Origin: AM-1111 sp046302135
Lineage (GTDB): Bacteria > Bacteroidota > Bacteroidia > B-17B0 > Aurantibacillaceae
DNA: 6,753 nucleotides
Assembly (NCBI GenBank): GCA_046302135.1
Contig: JBKCIQ010000083.1
Span: 1 to 6,753, forward strand
Direction: 5' to 3'
The number at the start of each line of letters is the position of its first letter. Within the stretch, counting starts at the first letter, position 1. Position numbers and translations under genes: made by a program. A model generated the notes under the pieces. It did no database searches. It was not told where the DNA came from and saw only the letters and a program-made list of their open reading frames with translations. Shown here in pieces: positions 1-5,333 of the stretch.

Positions 1-337
1 CACCCACTGTGTAGTTACCTGATCCTGTATAAGGCGCAGTACCACCGTTAGCAGAAACAGAAACAGTAGTTGTTCCTCCGTTACAAGCAATAGTACCGCT
101 TGAAGAAGCTGATGTCAATACGCTTGGCTCAGTTACAGTAAAGCTTTGTGTGCTTGTTCCCCAACAATTTGTTGCAGAGATAACATATGTTCCTGCAGAT
201 AAACCGGTAGCAGAACCATTAAAAGCTGAGCCATTCAATGTTGCAGTAGCAGAATTTCCGTTTCCGTTTACAGTTGCCGTAATTGAACCGTTGCTTCCAC
301 CATTACATGATACGTTAGTAACGGATCCCGTTATTGA
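1..337 (-). other. SprB-type repeats at the visible C-terminal side of the large surface protein
   Basis: Residues about 626-697 form one repeat (VTNVSCNGGSNGSITATV, then LSAGTYVISATN and a FTVTEP ending). A second begins with IACNGGTTTVSVSANGGTAPY and runs off the window. The C-N-G-G start, the AGTY(V)-x-V/I strand and the TEP linker match the SprB repeat seen in Bacteroidota gliding adhesins and other surface proteins. More copies probably follow to the left of base 1. Confidence 0.75.
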
Positions 338-2212
338 AGGAGTTGATCCGGTGCCGGAAATGTTCAATGTGAACGCGCCTGAAGAAGAACCGAACCCTTC
401 AACCACTACATAGTAAGTTCCTGCCGATAAATTAGCAGTCAAGCTCGATTGCAATCCGCAATAGTCATCATTATATGCAAGCACTGTTCCTCCACCACCT
501 GGAGCTGTTGTTAGATAAAGATAAGTATCCCAGTTTGTTCCACTGCATGTTGCGAAGGTATAGTTTCCAGCACACGAAACAGTAAATGCATAAATCAAAT
601 CATCTCCTGCTCTTAAGGCAGAGTTGTCACAAGCTCCTGTAGTGTTACCGTTAATTGTAATTGGTGAACCTGTGTAAGAATAAGATCCATCAACAGGGTT
701 TCCTATGCAAGGGCATCCGATTGAAATTGAACCTGTACTACCCGAATTGTCTTCATCATCCAAAAGGAAGTAGTAAGTTACGCCTGCAGTCAATGTTACG
801 TTATTAGTTGCAGTACCTGAAATGTCGTCTATATAAGTCCATCCACTGTTGTTACAACCCGAACTAGTAGTTTTTACAAAAAGATCAATCCACCCAGATC
901 CATTGTTTGTTACTGTGATAGGATATGATGCGGAAACAGATGGAGTGAATGTAAAAATTTGTTCTCTTCCAGGAGTTGTGTATGGGCCACCAAAACTGCT
1001 CCATACACCATCTCCTCCAGTAATATTTACGTTTTGAGAAACACCACAAGAAGCAATGTTTGTTACGTTGTTACAAGGATTTGGAGCAGGAGCTGGACAA
1101 GTGATTGTTACTGAACCCGTGGTAGCTGTTGTGTTTTCATCATCCAACAGGAAGTAGTATGTAGTGCCTGCATTCAATGTTACATTGTTTGAAGCTGAAC
1201 CAAAAATATCATCTACATAAGTCCAACCTGTAGAACCTGAACAAGAACTTGCTTTGAAGTATAGGTCGACGTAGTTCTCACTTGCAGTAACAGCAACTGT
1301 ATATGTTCCGGTTAATGTAGGAGTAAATGAAAATACTTGTTCGTCGCCCGGTGTAGTATATGGACCACCTAAGTTGTTCCAAGCACCGGCAGAACCAGTT
1401 AGAGAATAGTTTGATGCTGTACCACAAGTAAGGCTCGTGATAGAAGCACAAGGATCAGGAGCTGTAGGAGTACAACTCATACATTGTACGGATGTTGTTC
1501 TACATGCACTTTGAGTACCACAAGAAGAATTCGTGTTCCAATGAGCGTATAGAGTTCCGGTAAAAGTATTGTTAAATTGTAATGGAGTTGTTCCTTGTGC
1601 GACTACCGGACCTGTAGCAGAGCCGCTTCTCACTGTTATGTAATCAGTTGCTACACTTGAAGTAAAACGAAGTGTTTGTCCAGATACCGCTCCGGAAATA
1701 GTTGAATACTCTCCTGCGTAAGAGCAGGTAGCTATTGTCACAGCTCCACCGTTTGCATCAATTGTGGCTGAACCGTAGGAGGATGTGTTCGTACAAGTTG
1801 CAGGAGCACAACCTGAGACTGTAGTTATAGAGGTACTTCTGCAAGAGCTCTGATTTCCGCAAGAACTGTTTGTGCTAAAATGTGCATAATAAGTTCCATT
1901 AACCGTTGCTATCCAGTTTCCTCCTTGAGGGCCAAAATAGACAACAGGAGCTGTACAAGCAGTAGAGCCACTTCTGATAGTTACCCAATCAGTGGTTACG
2001 CTAGAATTTACTTTGTAGGTTCTACCAGCAACAATATTACTTAATGTGGCTCGTTCCGTTGCATATTGACAAGTTGTAATCGTTACTGTCGTACCGCAGG
2101 TATTACTTGCTGATGCCGAACCGTATGCAGAAGTGCGACAGCACTGCGCACTCAAATTCCCAGTCGTGACTAGCGCGACGAACAGAGAGAAAAAAGTTAT
2201 TAGTTTTTTCAT
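1..2212 (-). CDS. Large secreted modular surface protein with PPC-like domains and SprB repeats (3' end outside window)
   Basis: The frame is open from ATG at 2212 to the left edge: 737 residues are visible with no stop, so the C-terminus is missing. Residues 1-22 form a signal peptide (MKKLITFF...NLSA) with likely cleavage before Gln23. Visible modules are two Cys-rich repeats of about 108 residues (about 25-135 and 140-247), two of about 120 residues (about 253-372 and 378-501), a PPC-like beta domain (about 503-620, with NDDYCG and LSAGTYYVVVEGFG) and SprB-type repeats from about 626 (VSCNGGSNGSITATV). It is rich in Ser, Thr, Gly, Asn and Cys, as expected for an exported adhesin-like protein with disulfides. 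Such proteins in Bacteroidota are commonly secreted by the type IX system through a C-terminal sorting domain; that end is not visible, so T9SS export is inference. The start lies 6 bases after the stop of the upstream small gene, so the two are probably cotranscribed. The role could be adhesion, gliding or an enzyme with a catalytic domain further on; none is visible here. Confidence 0.88.
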   Translation of the reverse strand, partial: MKKLITFFSLFVALVTTGNLSAQCCRTSAYGSASASNTCGTTVTITTCQYATERATLSNIVAGRTYKVNSSVTTDWVTIRSGSTACTAPVVYFGPQGGNWIATVNGTYYAHFSTNSSCGNQSSCRSTSITTVSGCAPATCTNTSSYGSATIDANGGAVTIATCSYAGEYSTISGAVSGQTLRFTSSVATDYITVRSGSATGPVVAQGTTPLQFNNTFTGTLYAHWNTNSSCGTQSACRTTSVQCMSCTPTAPDPCASITSLTCGTASNYSLTGSAGAWNNLGGPYTTPGDEQVFSFTPTLTGTYTVAVTASENYVDLYFKASSCSGSTGWTYVDDIFGSASNNVTLNAGTTYYFLLDDENTTATTGSVTITCPAPAPNPCNNVTNIASCGVSQNVNITGGDGVWSSFGGPYTTPGREQIFTFTPSVSASYPITVTNNGSGWIDLFVKTTSSGCNNSGWTYIDDISGTATNNVTLTAGVTYYFLLDDEDNSGSTGSISIGCPCIGNPVDGSYSYTGSPITINGNTTGACDNSALRAGDDLIYAFTVSCAGNYTFATCSGTNWDTYLYLTTAPGGGGTVLAYNDDYCGLQSSLTANLSAGTYYVVVEGFGSSSGAFTLNISGTGSTPSITGSVTNVSCNGGSNGSITATVNGNGNSATATLNGSAFNGSATGLSAGTYVISATNCWGTSTQSFTVTEPSVLTSASSSGTIACNGGTTTVSVSANGGTAPYTGSGNYTVG
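353..706 (-). other. PPC-like beta-sandwich domain in the large surface protein
   Basis: Residues about 503-620. It has the classic order of a bacterial pre-peptidase C-terminal domain: a DDLIYAF strand, a WDTYLYL strand, NDD before a Cys-Gly pair, then LSAGTYYVVVEGFG and a closing GAFTLNISG strand. These domains usually accompany secreted enzymes or adhesins and are not catalytic themselves. Confidence 0.7.
710..1456 (-). repeat. Duplicated PPC-like domain pair B in the large surface protein
   Basis: Two tandem domains of about 120 residues (bases 1456-1097 and 1081-710). Shared landmarks in order are (D/N)PC at the start, GGPYTTPG followed by an EQ(V/I)F(S/T)FTP strand, (V/I)DL(Y/F)(F/V)K, GWTY(V/I)DDI, NNVTL-x-AG-x-TYYFLLDDE, then a GS(V/I)(T/S)I strand and a closing Cys-Pro. 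The beta-strand pattern and the AG-T-YYFLLDD ending resemble bacterial pre-peptidase C-terminal (PPC) domains, here by inference. A Pro/Ala linker (CPAPAPNPC) joins them. Confidence 0.75.
1472..2143 (-). repeat. Duplicated Cys-rich domain pair A in the large surface protein
   Basis: Two tandem protein domains of about 108 residues each (bases 2143-1808 and 1795-1472). Both run from a Cys followed by SxYGSA, through a TC(Q/S)YA motif, S-V-x-T-D-(W/Y)-(V/I)-T-(V/I)-R-S-G-S and a (G)T-x-YAH segment, to a shared ending TNSSCGxQSxCRxTS. The paired cysteines suggest disulfides. The copies have diverged at the DNA level, so the duplication is not recent. This Cys-rich style is familiar from other Bacteroidota surface proteins, but I cannot assign a named domain. 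Confidence 0.8.
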
Positions 2213-2218
2213 ATGGCG

Positions 2219-2689
2219 TTATTTGTTATTGATAATTATAAAATTTTTATCTGCTTTCATTGCGGCTTGTTTGTCAGCAGGCAAGGCATTAAATTCTTCT
2301 TGCGTTACACTAACCTTTTTGCTTTTTTCCAATAGATAGGCATCTTTTTCTGCTTCATTAGCAATGTAGGTTTCTCTATTTTGGTTTTCATTAGCTTTAA
2401 CTGTTTTAAGCTTCTGATTTTCAAACCATGCATCTTTTTCTTGTTGTGATTTAAATTCAGGTACAGCTTTCCTAGAATTAACCCAAGCATCTTTTTCAGC
2501 TTGGCTTTTAAATTCAGGAGTAGTAGAAGATACCGTACCTCCCATTTTTTTGTATTCTTCAGGATGGTTTCTGACCCATTCCTGCTTTTCCTGGTCATTC
2601 TTAAAAGAAATAACCTTTGTCTCCCGATTACTTTGTGCACATACAAATGCCCCTACAGTAAGAGAGAAAACTAGCATGGTTTTTTTCAT
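2219..2689 (-). CDS. Small secreted protein with EKDAW-type repeats, function unknown
   Basis: A 156-residue protein that I cannot name. Residues 1-18 are a signal peptide (MKKTMLVFSLTVGAFVCA) with likely cleavage before Gln19; the Cys at 17 is not in a good lipobox, so a soluble periplasmic or secreted product is more likely than a lipoprotein. The mature part is charged, with four related segments: SFKNDQEKQEWV (28-39), PEFKSQAEKDAWV (58-70), PEFKSQQEKDAWF (77-89) and TYIANEAEKDAYL (107-119). NRET precedes the first (21-24) and is part of the last (104-107). The C-terminus (VTQEEFNALPADKQAAMKAD, then NFIII) recalls endings of other uncharacterised Bacteroidota proteins, from memory only. 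Six bases separate its TAA from the ATG of the large surface protein, so the two probably form an operon and may act together outside the cell. A candidate promoter lies at 2731-2764. Confidence 0.85.
   Translation of the reverse strand: MKKTMLVFSLTVGAFVCAQSNRETKVISFKNDQEKQEWVRNHPEEYKKMGGTVSSTTPEFKSQAEKDAWVNSRKAVPEFKSQQEKDAWFENQKLKTVKANENQNRETYIANEAEKDAYLLEKSKKVSVTQEEFNALPADKQAAMKADKNFIIINNK
2405..2518 (-). repeat. Tandem 57-base (19-residue) repeat inside the small secreted protein
   Basis: Two consecutive in-frame copies (2518-2462 and 2461-2405) each begin PEFKSQ(A/Q)EKDAW. They are nearly identical over the first 13 residues and diverge afterwards. Weaker related copies lie on both sides at the protein level. 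Confidence 0.75.
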
Positions 2690-2730
2690 AATTGGTGTTT
2701 ATTTTCGTTTAATGGTTTAAAAAAGTCGAT

Positions 2731-2764
2731 GCAAATACTATTAAAAAATTGTTAATTCAAAAAA
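2731..2764 (-). promoter_or_regulatory. Candidate Bacteroidota-type promoter for the small secreted protein / surface protein unit
   Basis: Reading the minus strand, a T-tract ending in TTG (TTG at 2760-2758) is followed after about 17-18 bases by TAGTATTTG (2740-2732). This is close to the Bacteroidota -33 TTG and -7 TAnnTTTG pattern, but the -7 element has one extra base. Transcription would start near 2725, giving a leader of roughly 35 bases. The region is AT-rich, so chance matches are possible. Confidence 0.4.
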
Positions 2765-2820
2765 AAAGTTGTTAAAACCAATCTAAAATATGTTTTTTTA
2801 CTTAGATGATACTTTAATAA

Positions 2821-2852
2821 TTGACGCTCCGTTGTTGATAATAATAAATGTG
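2821..2852 (+). promoter_or_regulatory. Candidate promoter for the plus-strand lipoprotein gene
   Basis: TTGACG at 2821 is followed after a gap of 21 bases by TAAATGTG at 2845-2852, one mismatch from the Bacteroidota -7 consensus TAnnTTTG. A start near 2859 would leave a leader of about 30 bases before the ATG at 2891. The match is imperfect and the surroundings are AT-rich. Confidence 0.33.
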
Positions 2853-2890
2853 AACTCATTTTTTCTTAATGATTATTGCAAAATTTAAGT

Positions 2891-3553
2891 ATGAATAATC
2901 ACATAGTTTTTTACTCAAAATTCTTAATTATATTTTGTGGCTTACTTGTATCCTGTACTTCCGCAGATTTAATAAAAAGAAAATACAACAGTGGCTTTTA
3001 TTTCGGCCATAGCGGAAAAGTTAAAGCAAAAGAAAATAAAAAACCCGAACAGAATCAAAACGATCAATATTTACTTATTTCTTCTGTAAGCTCAGTTGTT
3101 CCTCTTACAAGTAATAATTCATTAAAAAACGAGGAAAATAACATTTTTCAGGAAGTTATAGTTCAAACTATAGAAACACCAAAGGCAGAAAAAAATAAAA
3201 TCAGGTATGATAATCACAAGGAAGAGAAACCCTCAGCATCTTACCGTAAAACAATAATTTTTCAAGAAAAAAATTATTTCGAACCGAAAAAAAATGAATC
3301 AAAAAATGATTTGATTAAAAAAAATCATAGCTACGATGAGGACACTATGAATGTTTTAATATTGGTTCTATGTTTAATCTTACCTCCTTTAGCAATATAT
3401 CTAAAAGGTAATAAGACAAATGTTTGGTTTTGGCTCACTTTAATATTGTGTTTATTCAGCTCCGGTGTTTTTTTCGGCGTCGGAGCAATGGGTACAGGAT
3501 GGTTTATTGCTTTTATTCTTGCCCTACTTTACGTATTGGACATTTTAAAATAA
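2891..3553 (+). CDS. Membrane lipoprotein with C-terminal Pmp3/YqaE-like hydrophobic domain
   Basis: I chose the ATG at 2891 (220 residues) over an in-frame TTG at 2876, because the ATG directly precedes a normal lipoprotein signal: a hydrophobic stretch then LLVSC, with lipid-modified Cys22. After it comes a basic RKYNSGFYF segment (30-38), a motif I recall from other Bacteroidota lipoproteins, then a Lys/Asn/Glu-rich linker to about 150. Residues 153-171 (NVLILVLCLILPPLAIYLKG) match the first helix of Pmp3/UPF0057 proteolipids, including the ILPPLA signature. A second helix (about 178-197) and a third (about 203-219) follow. Canonical Pmp3 has two helices, so the segment around SSGVFFGVGAMGTGW looks like an insertion. 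The function is unknown; Pmp3 relatives are small membrane proteins linked to membrane potential and ion stress. The gene stands alone on the plus strand and converges on lptB. It is richer in A than its neighbours and carries A-runs of 7-8 bases at 3267, 3287 and 3317. Confidence 0.82.
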   Translation: MNNHIVFYSKFLIIFCGLLVSCTSADLIKRKYNSGFYFGHSGKVKAKENKKPEQNQNDQYLLISSVSSVVPLTSNNSLKNEENNIFQEVIVQTIETPKAEKNKIRYDNHKEEKPSASYRKTIIFQEKNYFEPKKNESKNDLIKKNHSYDEDTMNVLILVLCLILPPLAIYLKGNKTNVWFWLTLILCLFSSGVFFGVGAMGTGWFIAFILALLYVLDILK

Positions 3554-3555
3554 AG

Positions 3556-3594
3556 CTTTGACAAACTTAGCCCTTTGATTTTCTAAGTTCAAAG
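3556..3594 (-). terminator. Candidate hairpin terminator at the end of lptB
   Basis: CTTTGA (3556-3561) and ACTTAG (3565-3570), separated by a 3-base CAA bulge, pair with CTAAGT (3583-3588) and TCAAAG (3589-3594) around a 12-base loop. On the minus strand the hairpin includes the lptB stop codon and is followed by CTTTATTTTAAAA, a moderately U-rich tail. It sits exactly between the convergent genes and might also slow plus-strand transcripts, but no T-run follows on that side. Confidence 0.45.
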
Positions 3595-4301
3595 TTCTTA
3601 CCCAGATACTTTTCTCGTACCTCTTGATCGTTGGCCAAAAATTCCGCGGTACCTGCTTTTAAAATACTACCTGAATACAATAGGTAGGCCCTATCGGTTA
3701 TATTTAACATGGCAGGCGCGTCGTGATCGGTAATGAGTATACCAATGTTCTTGTTTTTTAGTGTTGCGATTACAGCCTGAATGTCCTCCTTTGCAATCGG
3801 ATCAACTCCTGCAAATGGTTCATCTAAAAGAATAAACTTAGGATCTGTGGCCAGACATCTCGCAATCTCTGTTCTTCTTCTTTCGCCTCCTGACAATTGA
3901 TCTCCGTAGCTTTTTCTGACGGTATGCAGATTGAATTCATCAATCAATTGTTCAGTCTTAATATCCTGATCTCGCTTTGTAAGCTTGGTCATTTCGAGCA
4001 CTGCCTTTAAATTATTTTCTACACTCAGCTTTCTAAATACTGAGGCCTCCTGAGGTAAATAACCAATACCCATCTGTGCTCTTTTGTACATAGGAAAATC
4101 TGTGATTTCTGTCTGATCCAAAAAAATCTTTCCTGAGTTGGGTTTGACCATACCCACAATCATATAAAAACTCGTGGTTTTTCCAGCACCATTAGGCCCA
4201 AGCAAACCCACAATCTCTCCCTGATTTACCTCGATGCTAACCTCCTTTGCTACAGTTCGACGTCCGTATTGTTTTGTTATATTTTCAGTATGAAGAACCA
4301 A
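3567..4301 (-). CDS. lptB: LPS export ABC transporter ATP-binding protein LptB (TTG start)
   Basis: A 244-residue cytoplasmic ATPase that would power lipopolysaccharide extraction from the inner membrane with LptF/LptG. Visible motifs are Walker A GPNGAGKT (35-42), the Q-loop at Gln84 (GYLPQEASVFRKLSVENN, typical of LptB), ABC signature LSGGERRR (136-143), Walker B FILLDEP (156-162, with Asp160 and catalytic Glu161) and the switch His193 (TDH). The GERRR form of the signature and the closing YLGKNFEL separate LptB from generic ABC ATPases. The length is normal for the family. The start must be TTG at 4301: the in-frame codon two upstream is the TAA of the previous gene, and no ATG occurs before Met47, inside the ATPase fold after Walker A. 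Only 3 bases separate it from that gene, suggesting reinitiation after termination. The transcript probably ends at the hairpin at 3556-3594. No lptF, lptG or lptA/C is visible nearby. Confidence 0.93.
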   Translation of the reverse strand: MVLHTENITKQYGRRTVAKEVSIEVNQGEIVGLLGPNGAGKTTSFYMIVGMVKPNSGKIFLDQTEITDFPMYKRAQMGIGYLPQEASVFRKLSVENNLKAVLEMTKLTKRDQDIKTEQLIDEFNLHTVRKSYGDQLSGGERRRTEIARCLATDPKFILLDEPFAGVDPIAKEDIQAVIATLKNKNIGILITDHDAPAMLNITDRAYLLYSGSILKAGTAEFLANDQEVREKYLGKNFELRKSKG

Positions 4302-4304
4302 TTC

Positions 4305-5321
4305 TTATTCGTTATAGATTAATTCTAAAAGTAATTTGCCAACTGACTCAAGTGTTTTTTTATCGATGTTATCCATGTTGTCACATTGCTTATGATGACA
4401 CGGAAAATAGGAACGCTTAGCGTTATCATAATGTACAATATCTATTGTTGGGATAGAAGTATTCATATTAACATAGACATGATCATCAACTGTTGGCGAA
4501 GTCTGTGCATCCGCAAAATAATTTCCGTAGCCCATATCCTGAGCCTTTTTCCAGACCTTATCTACTATTGTTCTTGCATAATTAACTGAAGACCCTTCCT
4601 TTGGGAAAACAGCATCCTTTGCACCAACCATATCCAGACAAATTCCATATTTTGCATAATATTGCTGTTTGTGTAAATTCTTGGACCAATATTGAGTGCC
4701 CAAACACCAACTGTCATCCGTATCACCTGAAGGATCACCGTAATCTTCAAGATCAACCAATAAGATATCTATTCCTATGTTCGGTTTTTTCGATGACAAG
4801 GCCCTTGCAACTTCAATCAATACTCCTACTCCACTCGCCCCGTCGTTTGCGCCTAAAATGGGTTTTTTCTTATCCGACTCCAAGCTGTCATGATCTGCCA
4901 TAGGACGAGAATCCCAGTGGGCCATCAACAAAACACGATCCGTTGCATCAGGATTAAATTCTGCAATAATGTTTTTACACAACCACTTTTTTTGATCATA
5001 TGTGGTAAGAGTAGCTTTCTGCATAATAACATTTGCACCATAAGATTTTAGTTTAGCTTCCATCCAATTTGCACATTGTTCATGCGCTTTAGAACCTGGA
5101 GCCCTTGGTCCAAAATCACATTGTGTTTTTACAAAATTATACGCGCTGTCAGAATTAAAGGCCGGAGGATCAACATGAGGTTTCTGTGGTGTAGTCTGTT
5201 CTTCGCTACCTTTATTATTGGTTTCTTCAGCTGACTTATCCGGGCCGCAGGAACTTAAAAAAATAACAGATAAAAAAGTTAAGAAAGAAACAATTGAATG
5301 AAATATTTTTATTTTTTTCAT
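4305..5321 (-). CDS. Glutaminyl-peptide cyclotransferase-like M28-family lipoprotein
   Basis: A 338-residue protein with a lipoprotein signal (residues 1-24, lipobox LSSC, Cys25) followed by an acidic, Thr/Pro-rich tether to about 50. The rest matches the glutaminyl cyclase branch of the M28 zinc-peptidase fold. It has FGPRAPGS (70-77), AHWDSRP (134-140), GANDGASGVGVL (157-168) with metal-ligand candidate Asp160, LEDYGD (191-196) with Glu192 as likely catalytic base and Asp193 as ligand, WCLGTQYWSKN (205-215), LDMVG with Asp230, VDDH (278-281) and a final HH pair at 309-310, where His310 is the likely last ligand. Glutaminyl cyclases convert N-terminal Gln to pyroglutamate; several exported proteins here begin with Gln after signal cleavage, so they are conceivable substrates (inference). 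An aminopeptidase role cannot be excluded. The C-terminal FPCHHKQCDNMDN differs from the HHTHxDN I recall in relatives. It starts 12 bases after cysS and ends 3 bases before lptB. Confidence 0.85.
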   Translation of the reverse strand: MKKIKIFHSIVSFLTFLSVIFLSSCGPDKSAEETNNKGSEEQTTPQKPHVDPPAFNSDSAYNFVKTQCDFGPRAPGSKAHEQCANWMEAKLKSYGANVIMQKATLTTYDQKKWLCKNIIAEFNPDATDRVLLMAHWDSRPMADHDSLESDKKKPILGANDGASGVGVLIEVARALSSKKPNIGIDILLVDLEDYGDPSGDTDDSWCLGTQYWSKNLHKQQYYAKYGICLDMVGAKDAVFPKEGSSVNYARTIVDKVWKKAQDMGYGNYFADAQTSPTVDDHVYVNMNTSIPTIDIVHYDNAKRSYFPCHHKQCDNMDNIDKKTLESVGKLLLELIYNE

Positions 5322-5333
5322 AAGGCTAAACCA

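Noticed and set aside
150..1037. Plus-strand open frames of 60-90 codons (150-413, 849-1037)
   Set aside because: They lie antisense inside the large surface protein, whose frame is open for 737 codons with clear domains; their Pro/Val-rich translations are what reversed Thr/Gly/Asn codons produce.
710..2143. Possible CRISPR or satellite array in the repetitive left part
   Set aside because: The repeats are diverged protein domains of about 110-120 residues in one open frame, not short identical DNA repeats with unique spacers.
2133..2339. Plus-strand frame encoding NREKKVISF, which resembles NRETKVISF of the minus-strand small protein
   Set aside because: The similarity spans only nine residues and lies antisense across the signal peptide of one gene and the end of another; I treat it as coincidence.
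2305..2646. A 113-codon minus-strand frame inside the small secreted protein gene
   Set aside because: It is another frame of the same Lys-rich gene, with no signal peptide or recognisable motif; the 2219-2689 frame has both a signal peptide and ordered repeats.
2876..2878. TTG as the start of the plus-strand lipoprotein
   Set aside because: The ATG five codons later (2891) gives a normal lipoprotein signal peptide length and is a stronger start codon.
4386..4903. Open frames on both strands within the M28 lipoprotein gene (4386-4589, 4565-4756, 4601-4903)
   Set aside because: All overlap the conserved metal-site region of the glutaminyl-cyclase-like gene and have no coherent features of their own.
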